From positions 1-64,000 of the forward strand of contig NZ_AVSV01000016.1 of NCBI RefSeq assembly GCF_000498355.1: a stretch of DNA of 64,000 nucleotides, in the 5' to 3' direction. This DNA is from Clostridium sp. Ade.TY. Lineage in GTDB: Bacteria; Bacillota; Clostridia; Clostridiales; Clostridiaceae. The position numbers were made by a program, and so were the translations under genes. Below, in pieces: positions 11,281-20,897 of the stretch. The first letter of the stretch is position 1. Each line of letters begins with the position of its first letter. Below the pieces are notes generated by a model. It searched no databases. It saw only the letters and a program-made list of their open reading frames with translations, and was not told the DNA's origin.

Positions 11281-12615
11281 ATTTTGTATATAATACTTAG
11301 CTTTTTCTAAAAGAATTTCTTTAGTGTTTAAAGAAGAATCTTTCAACACTAATTTAAGTAAATAATTAAGAGTTTCACCAATTATTTTTCCAGGTTGCAA
11401 ATTTAAACTTTTAATTAAAGTACCACCGTCTATAGCTAAATCTTTAGTTGATAAAGGTTCCTTTGAATTTATAATAAAATTAGCTTTTTCAATCATAATA
11501 TTTAAATTCTTTAGTGGTTCTTCATATAATTTTAAAGACTTTATATCAGCCTCTTGTAGTGCAAACAATAAATATATATTTTCAATAGAGACTCTATTTA
11601 TTAGCCTTTTAATAGCTACATCAGTTGGATTTTCTAAAACATTCATATGTTCTCTAACTAATATACAAACTGAATTAATTGTTTTATTATCAAATTTAAA
11701 TCTTCTAAGTATTCTTTTTGATATATATTCACTTTTTTTGTTATGACCAAAAAATCTACCATTATTACTTTCATCTATAAAGAAGCACTCAGGCTTTCCT
11801 ATGTCATGAAAAAGTGCAGCTAAACGAACCGTTATATTTTTAGGACATTTTTCTATTACTGAAATAGTATGATTGAAAACATCTTCGAAATGATATTTAT
11901 TTTTTTGATCAAAGCCTACACATGGTATTAATTCAGGTAATATTAAGTCTAATATGCCAGAATTTTTAAGGTTAATAAGGCCTTTTCTTGGGTTGTCAGA
12001 AACTAATAGTTTACATAACTCATCACGTATTCTTTCTATACTGACATTCTTAATTAATTCTTTATTTAATTTAATTGATTCAAATGTATTTTTTTCAATT
12101 TCAAAATTAAGTTGAGCAGAAAATCTTATAGCTCTAAGCATTCTAAGAGCATCTTCTTGAAATCTAGTATTACTATTACCAACTGTCCTTATTATTTTAT
12201 TACTTAAATCATCTATGCCATTAAAATAATCTTTAAGGCCTTCTTTTGGATTATAAGCAAATGCATTTATAGTAAAATCCCTTCTTGAAAGATCATCTTC
12301 TATATTAGTTACAAATAAAACTTCATCTGGTCTTCTGTTATCTTTGTAAGTACCTTCAGTTCTATATGTAGTAATTTCAAAGGGCTCATTATCTATAATT
12401 ACAGTAATAGTACCATGCTTAATTCCGGTTGGTATAGTTTTTGAAAATAAACTTTCAGTAATTGATGGAATGGCTGAGGTTGCTATATCAAAATCTTTGG
12501 GCTCTTTTTTTAATAACATGTCTCTTATACAGCCTCCAACTAAAAAAGCTTCATAATTATTTTTATAAAAAGTATCTATTATATATTGTGCGTTTTTAGG
12601 AACTTTAAATTTCAT
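11269..12615 (-). CDS. cca: CCA tRNA nucleotidyltransferase
   Basis: This enzyme adds or repairs the 3' CCA end of tRNAs. The class II nucleotidyltransferase head shows LVGGCIRDMLL near residue 25 and the catalytic DFDIATSA near 41, then RRDFTINAFAY, the RNA-binding region, and an HD-type motif LFHDIGKPE near residue 269. The 448 residues match the Firmicute form with an HD domain. The ATG at 12613-12615 has AGGAGG five bases upstream. The one tRNA of this window encodes its own CCA, so repair of such tRNAs and maturation of others is the expected use. It is a single-gene unit bounded by terminators. Confidence 0.95.
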   Translation of the reverse strand: MKFKVPKNAQYIIDTFYKNNYEAFLVGGCIRDMLLKKEPKDFDIATSAIPSITESLFSKTIPTGIKHGTITVIIDNEPFEITTYRTEGTYKDNRRPDEVLFVTNIEDDLSRRDFTINAFAYNPKEGLKDYFNGIDDLSNKIIRTVGNSNTRFQEDALRMLRAIRFSAQLNFEIEKNTFESIKLNKELIKNVSIERIRDELCKLLVSDNPRKGLINLKNSGILDLILPELIPCVGFDQKNKYHFEDVFNHTISVIEKCPKNITVRLAALFHDIGKPECFFIDESNNGRFFGHNKKSEYISKRILRRFKFDNKTINSVCILVREHMNVLENPTDVAIKRLINRVSIENIYLLFALQEADIKSLKLYEEPLKNLNIMIEKANFIINSKEPLSTKDLAIDGGTLIKSLNLQPGKIIGETLNYLLKLVLKDSSLNTKEILLEKAKYYIQNKKG

Positions 12616-12714
12616 TATTTACCTCCTATATTAAAATACCTTACATATATTATAAGTTAATATGTAAGGTATTAATACATAAGGATTATAGATTAAAAAA
12701 ATGTAAGCAATAAA

Positions 12715-13935
12715 TTATTTTATTATAACTTTAGTTCCAGCATTAATTGTTTCATAAAGCCATTTTGAATCTTCTAGTGATAATCTTATGCAGCCATGAG
12801 ATGCGGCTTTACCTAGAGTTGTATCAAGGATAGTTTCTTTATCTTTTGCATAAGGAATTGAATGAAAAAGATAATCACCTTGAAATTGAACCCAATATTT
12901 TCCACCTTGTTGATATTGCTCAGAGAAAAACCATTCATCTTTTTCTCTTATATCAAATACACCAGTTGGAGTTTCACTTCCTTCTTTACCCGTTGAACAG
13001 CTCATAGATTTTATTAAAGACCAATTATTCATATTACCCTTATATACGTTAGTTACTTGTGCATTAGTATCAACATAAATTAAGTAATCAGTTAAACTTT
13101 CTATGTTTAATGAGTTTATATTTGAAGTATTTATTACATTTACTATTTGACTTGAACTAACTGCTGTAGATTGTTTTTGATTAGTTAAATATTGATTTTT
13201 AGCAGTTTTAAGTTCATCTACTTTTTCTAGTAACTCTTTATCATTCTTTAATATTTCAAGTTTGCTTTCTATTAAATTTATAGCGGCAGTAAAGTATTCT
13301 TTTTCTTTATACTTTTCAACTTGGCTTAATAAGTTCTTTTTAAGTTCAGTATTACATTTTTCTATATATTCTTTAGCTATAGAATATGATGAATCATTTT
13401 CATTTATAGAGTTAAATATATTTAATGCATTTTCAAAGTTTCCTTTATCATATTCCTTTATTCCTTTAGATAATGGACTATTATCATCTATAGTACTTGA
13501 AAGTACTTCTTGCGTTTTATCAGAAGATAAAATATTATAACGTTCTATTTCTTTTACTACAGTATTAGCATCATTTGTAGTAATTTTATTTGAAACTAAA
13601 TTATTTTCAATAGTAGATAGTTTGTCTTCAAAATACTCTCCTAAATCATTTTTTAAAAATATAGTTTTAAATATATTTAAATTAGATTTAGTTAAAATAT
13701 AGTTATTAGCTTCAGTATACTTAGCTGAATCAAATTTATTTTTAAAGTTTGATAATAAATTTTTATAACTAAAGCCTTGATATGTTAACAGTATACTAAT
13801 GATTAGAGCGCTTGCTATAGCAAAAGGTAATAATTTTTTGATGTTTAACTTTGATTTTTTTGAATTATTATTTTGATTTTTATCTTCTGGTATATTGATA
13901 TCTTTGATATTATTGAAATTATCCATATGTGACAA
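12715..13935 (-). CDS. membrane-anchored L,D-transpeptidase (YkuD domain)
   Basis: This enzyme likely makes 3-3 crosslinks in peptidoglycan or trims it. A short cytoplasmic N-terminus is followed by one membrane segment near residues 33-52, a long helical extracytoplasmic region with TPR-like pairs, and a C-terminal YkuD domain. The catalytic motif SHGCIRLS has its cysteine at about residue 382, preceded by the HSIPY histidine. The start is probably TTG at 13935, because AGGAGG (13944-13949) lies eight bases from it. The first ATG at 13926 would be 17 bases away and would remove only three residues. It is transcribed divergently from the DUF1189 gene. Confidence 0.88.
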   Translation of the reverse strand: MSHMDNFNNIKDINIPEDKNQNNNSKKSKLNIKKLLPFAIASALIISILLTYQGFSYKNLLSNFKNKFDSAKYTEANNYILTKSNLNIFKTIFLKNDLGEYFEDKLSTIENNLVSNKITTNDANTVVKEIERYNILSSDKTQEVLSSTIDDNSPLSKGIKEYDKGNFENALNIFNSINENDSSYSIAKEYIEKCNTELKKNLLSQVEKYKEKEYFTAAINLIESKLEILKNDKELLEKVDELKTAKNQYLTNQKQSTAVSSSQIVNVINTSNINSLNIESLTDYLIYVDTNAQVTNVYKGNMNNWSLIKSMSCSTGKEGSETPTGVFDIREKDEWFFSEQYQQGGKYWVQFQGDYLFHSIPYAKDKETILDTTLGKAASHGCIRLSLEDSKWLYETINAGTKVIIK

Positions 13936-13987
13936 AATAATCCCCTCCTAAAACTTTCTTATTAACAATTATTACCAAAAAATAACA

Positions 13988-14010
13988 TATTAAACATGGA
14001 TTGTTTAATA
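13988..14010. repeat. palindrome between divergent genes
   Basis: Perfect 9-base arms TATTAAACA and TGTTTAATA flank TGGAT in the 140-base gap between the L,D-transpeptidase and DUF1189 genes. The size and position suit a dimeric repressor operator. No regulator is nearby. Confidence 0.45.
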
Positions 14011-14079
14011 ATCTAAATTAGTATGTTACTATATTTAAATAGAGGTTTATTAAATATAGATAAAAAAGGAGTATTTATA

Positions 14080-14868
14080 GTGAAGCGAAGCAATTTTTTT
14101 ATTAAATTAAAGAACAATATATATAACATAAAAACTTTTTCAGATTACATAAAAGAAGGATTAGGAAGAGCTATATTATATGCACTTATGTTAAGTGTAG
14201 TACTTGGAGGAATTCAAGGAATATATACTGGGTTTAAAACAAGAGATGCTATAAAAAGCAGTATAGAAGAATTTAATAATCCAGATTATGAGTTTTCTAT
14301 AAAAGATGGAATACTTCATACTAAAAAAAGTCCAATTAAAGTGGAAGATGGAAATACAGTAATATATTTAGATAGTAATAAAAAGTTAGATGAAGCTGAT
14401 AACTTTAAAGATGAATATGTTCAATCAGATATGTATGTTTTATTACTAAAAGATGGGATAGAAGTTGGATCAGGAAGTTTAAATCAAACAGTTTCTTATA
14501 AGGATTCTGCTTTTAATAATTTAAATAATAAAATACTTACAGAGCAACTACAACTTGTAGCTAAATTTATAGCGCCAGTAGTATTTATTGTTATGATAGT
14601 ACAATATTTTATAAATTATTTGCTTAATTGCTTAATTGTATCTGCTTTTACTATATTAATCGGAATGATTATGGGATTAAGAATGAGAGGAAGTGCAATG
14701 TATTCATTAGCTATATATGCAGGAACTCTTCCAAACTTATTATTATTACCATTTAGTATAATAAGACCTGATATATATTTTGATGTTGCCTTTTCTGTAG
14801 GAACAATTATATTTTCATGGTTTGTATTAAGAAATGTAAAGTATGAGCTTTTAAATAATAAAAGATAA
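14080..14868 (+). CDS. DUF1189-family membrane protein
   Basis: This is a membrane protein of unknown function. One membrane segment lies near residues 30-50, a soluble domain covers about 55-165, and four hydrophobic segments fill the C-terminal third, the layout of DUF1189 proteins. I place the start at GTG 14080, because AAAAGGAG ends eight bases before it. An upstream in-frame ATG at 14023 has no ribosome site. From the GTG the protein has 262 residues. The gene stands alone, with its own terminator, divergent from an L,D-transpeptidase. An envelope role is only guilt by association. Confidence 0.75.
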   Translation: MKRSNFFIKLKNNIYNIKTFSDYIKEGLGRAILYALMLSVVLGGIQGIYTGFKTRDAIKSSIEEFNNPDYEFSIKDGILHTKKSPIKVEDGNTVIYLDSNKKLDEADNFKDEYVQSDMYVLLLKDGIEVGSGSLNQTVSYKDSAFNNLNNKILTEQLQLVAKFIAPVVFIVMIVQYFINYLLNCLIVSAFTILIGMIMGLRMRGSAMYSLAIYAGTLPNLLLLPFSIIRPDIYFDVAFSVGTIIFSWFVLRNVKYELLNNKR

Positions 14869-14882
14869 TATTTATATTTATA

Positions 14883-14917
14883 AAAGTAATTTCTAAAGAT
14901 TAGAAATTACTTTTTTT
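14883..14917 (+). terminator. terminator after DUF1189 gene
   Basis: A 13-base-pair stem (AAAGTAATTTCTA and its complement) with a five-base loop AAGAT is followed by seven T residues, 15 bases after the DUF1189 stop. Confidence 0.9.
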
Positions 14918-14962
14918 GTTATAATTAAATTATTAGATTATATGAAATGAGGATGGTTATTT

Positions 14963-16162
14963 ATGAAAATAATTCATACTAGTGATTGGCATATTGGAAA
15001 AATTGTAAATGAATTTTCTATGATAGAAGATCAAAAATATATGTTAGAAAATTTAATTAAACTTATAGATGAAGAAAAACCAGAAGTACTTATAATAGCA
15101 GGAGATATGTATGATAGGTCTATCCCTCCAGTTGAGGCTGTTGAACTTTTAAATGATACATTAAATGAAATTGTAATTAATAAAGATGTAAAAGTAGTTG
15201 CGATATCAGGAAATCATGATAGTGGAGAGAGAGTAAGCTTTGGAGCTAAACTTTTGGAAAGGCAAGGTTTATATATAGCCGGAAAAGATAATGAATTATT
15301 TAAAAAAGTAGTTATAGAAGGAAAAGATGAGATAGTTAATTTTTATTTAATTCCATATAAAGACCCAGCAGTTATAAAAAAGCTTACGGAAAATAAAAAT
15401 ATAAAAAGTCATAATGATGCTATGATTGAGATTTTAAATAAAATAAAATTAGAGGCAAATTTTGATGAAATAAATATAATAGTTGCTCATGGGTATGTAA
15501 CTATGTATAGAGATAAAGCAAAAGATTTAAGTGATGATGAAATGTATAAAGTAGCTGACCTTGAAGTTTCAGAATCAGAAAGACCTTTATCTATTGGAGG
15601 AACAGAACTTATTGATTCAAGTATATTTGATGAATTTGATTATGTAGCACTTGGACATCTTCATGGAAGACAGAAAGTTTCAAGAGATGAAGTTAGATAT
15701 TCAGGTTCACTTCTTAAATATTCATTCTCTGAAGTTAAACAAAAAAAGGGAGTAACTTTATTTAATATAAATAAAAATAAAGAGATTATTATAAATTTAA
15801 AAGAGTTTACTCCAATTAGAGATTTAAGAATAATAAAAGGTAATATAGAAGAACTTATAGAGATTGGAAGAAGTGACGAAAAAAGAGAGGATTATATACA
15901 AGCTATTCTTACAGATGAAGGGGAAATTATAAATCCAATCGAAAAATTAAGAGCTATATATCCAAATGTTATGTTAATAACTAGAGAAAAGAAAAAAATT
16001 TATGATGAAAATAGTACATCTGCTAAAAAAGGATATAAGAACAAATCTGAAAAAGAGCTTTTTAAAGAGTTTTATGAAGCTTTAGGAAATGGAGAATTTA
16101 CTTTACAAAAAGAACAATTAATAGATGAAACTATAAATAGAGTTTTAAAAAAGGAGGTGTAA
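14963..16162 (+). CDS. sbcD: exonuclease SbcCD subunit D
   Basis: SbcD is the Mre11-type nuclease of SbcCD, which cleaves hairpins and protein-blocked DNA ends. The metallophosphoesterase motifs appear in order: SDWHIGK near residue 7, GDMYDR near 47, GNHDS near 83, and GHLHGR near 231. The 399 residues match the family. A glutamate- and lysine-rich tail likely binds the coiled-coil base of SbcC. sbcC starts three bases after the stop, with its AAGGAGGTG site inside the last codons of sbcD, so the pair is one operon. Confidence 0.96.
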   Translation: MKIIHTSDWHIGKIVNEFSMIEDQKYMLENLIKLIDEEKPEVLIIAGDMYDRSIPPVEAVELLNDTLNEIVINKDVKVVAISGNHDSGERVSFGAKLLERQGLYIAGKDNELFKKVVIEGKDEIVNFYLIPYKDPAVIKKLTENKNIKSHNDAMIEILNKIKLEANFDEINIIVAHGYVTMYRDKAKDLSDDEMYKVADLEVSESERPLSIGGTELIDSSIFDEFDYVALGHLHGRQKVSRDEVRYSGSLLKYSFSEVKQKKGVTLFNINKNKEIIINLKEFTPIRDLRIIKGNIEELIEIGRSDEKREDYIQAILTDEGEIINPIEKLRAIYPNVMLITREKKKIYDENSTSAKKGYKNKSEKELFKEFYEALGNGEFTLQKEQLIDETINRVLKKEV

Positions 16163-16165
16163 TTT

Positions 16166-19100
16166 ATGAGACCTATAAATTTAGTAATATCAGCATTTGG
16201 ACCCTATGCTAAGGAGCAACAGTTAGATTTTGAAAAATTAAATGGTAGAAATATATTTGTTATCACAGGAACTACAGGTGCTGGAAAAACAACTATATTT
16301 GATGCTATAAGTTATGCTTTATATGGTGAAGCAAGTGGAGAAAGTAGAGAAAATGATTCACTTAGAAGTCATTTTGCAGATGAAAATACAGAAACCTTTG
16401 TTGAATTAGAATTTGAACTAAAGGGGGATATATACAAAATTAGAAGAAGTCCAAAGCAGCCTAAAAAGAAAGTTAGAGGAAATGGATTTACTGAAAAAGA
16501 TTCAGAAGCAATACTTGACTTACCAAATGGCAAAAGAATAATCGGAATAAGTAATGTAAATGATAAAATAACACAAATATTAGGAATAAATAAAGCTCAA
16601 TTTAAACAGATAGTTATGCTTCCTCAAGGTGAGTTTAAAAAATTACTTTTAGCAAGTTCTGTTGAACGTGAAGATATATTTAGAAAAATATTTAATACTT
16701 ATAATTTTGAGAATATACAAGCTGATTTAAAAGAAAAAGCTATAAAGATAAGTAAAGAGAGAAATTCTTGCAAACAAAAAATTGAAGTTCATTTAGATAA
16801 TATAAAAGGAGAAAACAATATAGAAATTGGTGAATATATTGATTTTCCAAAGGTTATAGAAGAACTTACAGAGCTTATAAAAAGTGAAAAAAATATATAT
16901 AAAGATAAAGAAGATGATGATGAAAAATTAAATGTAGAAATAAATAAAAAGAGAATTGAAAAATCTCTATTAGAGCAAAATAATAGTTTACTTATTGAAA
17001 AGCAAAACACTGAATATAAGTTAAATAAATTAATATCAATGGAAGCTGAAATTAAGAGTAAAAAGATTATAAGTGAAAAAGCTAAAAGGGCTAAAGAAGT
17101 AAGTTATGTAGAAAAAAATTATTTGGAGAAAAGAGAATCGCTTTTAAAAAAAGAAGAGGATAAGAAAAAATCATCATTAAAAATAAATTCACTAGAAGAT
17201 AAATTGATAGTTCTTGAAGAAGCCGTAAAAAGAGAAGAATCTAAAGAAGAATTTAGAAATAATCTTACAGAAGAAATTGGGAGATTAAGAAGTTTAGAGC
17301 CTAAAATTAAATTATATGAAGAGAATAAGATTAAAGCTTTAGGGTTAGAAAAAGATATAGTATCAATAAAAGAAAAAATAAAACTAAAAGAAGAGAATAT
17401 AATAGCTTCAAAAGAAAAGAAAGAATTAAATGAGAAAAATATAAAAGAAATAAATGAAATAGAAATAAAAGTAGTTAATTTAAAAAATAATGTTGAGAAT
17501 AAAGAAAAGATTATAAAAGAATTAAGAGATATATTTAGGATTATAGATGAATATGAAAAAGAAGTAGAAGAGCACAATGAGCTAAAGGAGAAGTACTTAA
17601 AGGTTGAGAAATTATATAACAATCTAAAATCAGAGTATGATTATATGCTTGATATATATAGAAAAGAACAAGCGGGTATACTTGCAGATAGTTTAAGAAA
17701 TGGAGAACCTTGTCCAGTATGTGGCTCAAAAGAGCATCCAATGAAAGCAATAAAAAATAGTGAAAATGTACCTACTGATGAAGAGTTAAAGAAAAAGAAA
17801 TTAGAATATGAAAAGGTTGAAGAAAAAAATAATTCTATGCTATTAAAGTTAACTTCTATTAATTCTAAAATTAAAGGTATTTTAGATAACATAAATAATT
17901 CATTAAATAAGCTTTCAGAAAGGGATGCTGATATAAATAATGAATACAATGAAAAAACATCTAAATTTGAAGTCACTAAATTGGGAAAACAGTTAAAAAG
18001 TGAAATAGAATCACTTAAAGAAGAACTTAAAGGTTATAATGAAAAAATAAAATTAAAAGAAGTAATAGATAAAAAAATAATAGAATTAAATAAATATTTA
18101 GAGGATTCAGGGGTAGAATTAAATTCATTAAGAGAAAAAGATAAAAATATTTATGCAAACATTCAAAGTATAAATGCTACGTTAAGCGAACTAAAAAATG
18201 ATATACCAGAGGATATAACATCAATTGACAAACTTAATGAACTTATAAAATTAAAGTCATATGAATTAGAAGAAAGTAAAAAGAGGCTATTATTATCTAT
18301 AAAAGATAGAGATGAAAATATAAGGTTAGTTGAAGGCGAAAAAGCTAAGGAAAAAGAAATAGAAAGTAATATAGTAGCATTAAGGAAAGATGTTTTAGAA
18401 ATAAAAAATGACTTTGAAAAAGCTTTAAAAGAAAATAATTTTAATGATGAAGATGAGTATTATATAGCTAAAAGTAATATTGAAATATATAGTGAATTAG
18501 ACGAAGAAATTGAAAAATTTGATAAAGAATTACTTATATTAAAAAATGAATATAAAAAATTAAATAAGAAATGTGAAAATATAGTATTTATAGATTTAAA
18601 AGATATAAATGAAAAAATTAATGAGTTAGAAAATATCAAAAAATCAAAAGAAAAAGAGATTAAAGATTTATATAACATTATAGAAAACAATAAAAATGTT
18701 TTATCTAAAGTAAAAGATTTAAATAAAGAATTAGGTAAAAAAGAGGAAGAATATAAAGTAATTGGTGAGCTTTCTGATCTTGCTAATGGAAAGAGAAGCC
18801 CGTATATATCTTTTGAAAGATATGTTTTAGCATCATATTTCCAAGATATAATAGATGCAGCTAATTTAAGACTTGAGAAAATGACTGGAGATAGATTTTC
18901 ACTTAAGAGAAAAACTACAGTAAGTAAAGGTGCAGGACAAAAAGGATTAGAGCTTGAAATATATGATAATTATACTGCAACATCAAGAGATGTTAGTTCT
19001 TTATCAGGTGGTGAAAGTTTTAAGGCATCATTATCTTTGGCGCTTGGATTGTCTGATGTTGTACAATCAAGTGCTGGAGGAGTATCTTTAGAAACTATGT

Positions 19101-19294
19101 TTGTTGATGAAGGATTTGGAACATTAGATCCTCAATCTTTAGACAATGCTATAGATAGTCTTTTAGAGTTACAAAAAGGTGGAAGATTAGTTGGAATAAT
19201 ATCGCATGTTCAAGAACTCAAGGAAAGAGTTGATGCAAAAATTGAAGTAACATCAACAAAAAGAGGAAGTATAGCAGAATTTAATATTTTATAG
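16166..19294 (+). CDS. sbcC: exonuclease SbcCD subunit C
   Basis: SbcC is the Rad50-type ATPase partner of SbcD. It has a Walker A motif GTTGAGKTT near residue 36, two very long lysine/glutamate-rich coiled coils, a zinc hook CPVCGSKEHP near residue 516 at the apex, the ABC signature SLSGGESF, and Walker B/D-loop FVDEGFGTLD close to the C-terminus. The 1042 residues match the family. The A-rich coiled-coil DNA gives several long antisense open frames that are not genes. A compact GC-rich terminator follows 6 bases after the stop. Confidence 0.96.
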   Translation: MRPINLVISAFGPYAKEQQLDFEKLNGRNIFVITGTTGAGKTTIFDAISYALYGEASGESRENDSLRSHFADENTETFVELEFELKGDIYKIRRSPKQPKKKVRGNGFTEKDSEAILDLPNGKRIIGISNVNDKITQILGINKAQFKQIVMLPQGEFKKLLLASSVEREDIFRKIFNTYNFENIQADLKEKAIKISKERNSCKQKIEVHLDNIKGENNIEIGEYIDFPKVIEELTELIKSEKNIYKDKEDDDEKLNVEINKKRIEKSLLEQNNSLLIEKQNTEYKLNKLISMEAEIKSKKIISEKAKRAKEVSYVEKNYLEKRESLLKKEEDKKKSSLKINSLEDKLIVLEEAVKREESKEEFRNNLTEEIGRLRSLEPKIKLYEENKIKALGLEKDIVSIKEKIKLKEENIIASKEKKELNEKNIKEINEIEIKVVNLKNNVENKEKIIKELRDIFRIIDEYEKEVEEHNELKEKYLKVEKLYNNLKSEYDYMLDIYRKEQAGILADSLRNGEPCPVCGSKEHPMKAIKNSENVPTDEELKKKKLEYEKVEEKNNSMLLKLTSINSKIKGILDNINNSLNKLSERDADINNEYNEKTSKFEVTKLGKQLKSEIESLKEELKGYNEKIKLKEVIDKKIIELNKYLEDSGVELNSLREKDKNIYANIQSINATLSELKNDIPEDITSIDKLNELIKLKSYELEESKKRLLLSIKDRDENIRLVEGEKAKEKEIESNIVALRKDVLEIKNDFEKALKENNFNDEDEYYIAKSNIEIYSELDEEIEKFDKELLILKNEYKKLNKKCENIVFIDLKDINEKINELENIKKSKEKEIKDLYNIIENNKNVLSKVKDLNKELGKKEEEYKVIGELSDLANGKRSPYISFERYVLASYFQDIIDAANLRLEKMTGDRFSLKRKTTVSKGAGQKGLELEIYDNYTATSRDVSSLSGGESFKASLSLALGLSDVVQSSAGGVSLETMFVDEGFGTLDPQSLDNAIDSLLELQKGGRLVGIISHVQELKERVDAKIEVTSTKRGSIAEFNIL

Positions 19295-19300
19295 AAATTT

Positions 19301-19325
19301 AAAGGCGAGAGTATCTCGCCTTTTT
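19301..19325. terminator. terminator between sbcC and rubrerythrin
   Basis: The stem AAAGGCGAGA / TCTCGCCTTT with a GTA-containing loop is followed by T residues on the plus strand. It lies between the convergent sbcC and rubrerythrin genes. Confidence 0.9.
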
Positions 19326-19342
19326 AGTATATTAAGGTTAAA

Positions 19343-19957
19343 TTATTTAGCATATTCCTTACTAGGACCTTCTACTTTATGATCATATGTAATTTCAAAG
19401 AAACCTTGAGGATGCTTACAAGCTGGACATGCTTTAGGGGCTTCTAAACCTTCATAAATAAATCCGCAGTTTCTACATTTCCAATATTCTTTTTCATTAC
19501 GCTTATATAAAAGACCATCTTTTAAATTAGCATGTAAATCTAAGTATCGTTGTTCATGATTTTTTTCTACTTCTAAAATGTGAGAAAATGCAGCTGCAAC
19601 TTCTGGATATCCTTCTTCTTCTGCAATTTTTTTAAATTCAGGGTATGCAACTCCCCATTCTTCCTTTTCACCTTCAGCAGCATATTCCAAATTATCAAGA
19701 GTTGTTCCTAAACCAACTGGGTAATTTGTATCAACATGAATTTGATATTTACCAAGTCCTTGCACTAATAAATCATAGAATACTTTAGCATGAGCTCTTT
19801 CATTATCAGCAGTTTCAAGAAAAACAGCCTCTATATGTTTATGTCCTTCTTTAGAAGCAACACTAGCATAGAAAGTATATCTATTTCTTGCTTGAGACTC
19901 ACCTGCAAAAGCTTTTGCTAAATTATCAGCAGTTTTACTTCCTTTTAAACTTTTCAT
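19343..19957 (-). CDS. rbr: rubrerythrin
   Basis: Rubrerythrin reduces hydrogen peroxide in anaerobes with electrons from rubredoxin. The N-terminal four-helix di-iron domain shows AGESQARNRYTFY, ADNERAHAKVFY and EVEKNHEQRY, carrying the glutamate and histidine ligands. The C-terminal rubredoxin domain has CRNCG and CPACK. I place the start at ATG 19957 (204 residues, MKSLKGSKTA), with AAGGGG nine bases upstream. A longer reading from 19987 starts inside an upstream inverted repeat and has no ribosome site. Expression is probably controlled through the inverted repeat just upstream. Confidence 0.95.
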   Translation of the reverse strand: MKSLKGSKTADNLAKAFAGESQARNRYTFYASVASKEGHKHIEAVFLETADNERAHAKVFYDLLVQGLGKYQIHVDTNYPVGLGTTLDNLEYAAEGEKEEWGVAYPEFKKIAEEEGYPEVAAAFSHILEVEKNHEQRYLDLHANLKDGLLYKRNEKEYWKCRNCGFIYEGLEAPKACPACKHPQGFFEITYDHKVEGPSKEYAK

Positions 19958-19972
19958 GAGAAAAATCCCCTT

Positions 19973-20008
19973 TCGAATAGTATTCATTCTATAGTATTTA
20001 CTATTCGA
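19973..20008. repeat. inverted repeat upstream of rubrerythrin
   Basis: Perfect 10-base arms TCGAATAGTA and TACTATTCGA are separated by 16 bases, directly before the rubrerythrin ribosome site. It also contains two ATAGTATTY repeats. It does not look like a PerR box. It could be an operator or a 5' UTR hairpin. Confidence 0.45.
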
Positions 20009-20021
20009 GAGAGGATTATGT

Positions 20022-20897
20022 TTAATTAAGATTTCTATTTTCTCCTTTAAAGAAAAGTGCTAATGTATTTGGACCTGAATGACTACCAATAGCTAAACCT
20101 ATATAGTTTATAATTACTTCAATATCATATTTTTCAGTAATCATATCTTTAAGTCTTTCAGCATCTTCGATGCAATCACCATGAGATATAAATATAGTTT
20201 CATTTGAGTTTATATCTATTTTTTCTTCAAGTTTATTAAATAAAGATTTTATTGATTTCTTTCTTCCTTTAACTTTACCGAAATTACATAAAGTACCATC
20301 ATTAGGAACATATAAAAGAGGCTTAACTTGTAATAGAGTACCTATAGCCGCTACAGTTGGAGAGATTCTACCACCTCTTTTAAGGTGATTTAAGTCATCA
20401 ACTGTAAAAAGGTGGTTTACTTTAAGTTTCATATCTTCAATATGATTTACAACTTCTTCCTTAGATTTACCTTTTTCTTTTAATTTACAAGCTTCGTGAA
20501 CAATAAGACCTACACCTAATGAAGCAGATTTACTATCTATTATTGAAATATCAGCATTTGGATAATTTTCAAGAATTTCATCTTTTGCAATTAAAGAACT
20601 ATTATAAGTTCCACTTAATGCAGAAGAAAATGCTATGTATATTATTGAATAATTTTCTTTTATATATTTCTTAAATACTTCATAAAATCTATAACTATTT
20701 ATTTGTGATGTTGTTGGCATTTCACCACTTCTTAATGCTTCATAAAAATCATGGTAGCTAAGTGATTTACCACCATCTTCAATATATTCTTTATCTTTAA
20801 AATTACAAATAAGTCCAATGTTAATTATAGAATATTTATCTATTATATGTTGTGGTAAGTCGCAACTTGAATCTGTTAAAATAACATAATTATTAAT
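20022..20897 (-). CDS. DegV family fatty-acid-binding protein, probable ATT start
   Basis: DegV proteins (FakB type) bind fatty acids and present them to the kinase FakA. An internal ATG at 20720 would give 232 residues and lose the family N-terminus. The frame stays open upstream for 59 codons and encodes NNYVILTDSSCDLP, the conserved DegV opening, so the full protein is 291 residues, the normal size. No ATG, GTG or TTG exists between that motif and the in-frame TAA at 20910-20912. The only plausible starts are two ATT codons, and the one at 20895-20897 is seven bases from a perfect AAGGAGG. C-terminal motifs GGRISP and SHGDC fit DegV. A sequencing error or a weakened start is possible. Confidence 0.82.
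   Translation of the reverse strand: MNNYVILTDSSCDLPQHIIDKYSIINIGLICNFKDKEYIEDGGKSLSYHDFYEALRSGEMPTTSQINSYRFYEVFKKYIKENYSIIYIAFSSALSGTYNSSLIAKDEILENYPNADISIIDSKSASLGVGLIVHEACKLKEKGKSKEEVVNHIEDMKLKVNHLFTVDDLNHLKRGGRISPTVAAIGTLLQVKPLLYVPNDGTLCNFGKVKGRKKSIKSLFNKLEEKIDINSNETIFISHGDCIEDAERLKDMITEKYDIEVIINYIGLAIGSHSGPNTLALFFKGENRNLN

Noticed and set aside
17119-17976. Long antisense open frames in sbcC
   Set aside because: They are serine- and phenylalanine-rich mirror images of the lysine/glutamate coiled coil, without ribosome sites or family motifs.
20022-20720. DegV gene starting at the first ATG (232 residues)
   Set aside because: The same frame continues upstream with the conserved DegV N-terminus and a perfect ribosome site, so the shorter reading would delete part of the fold.
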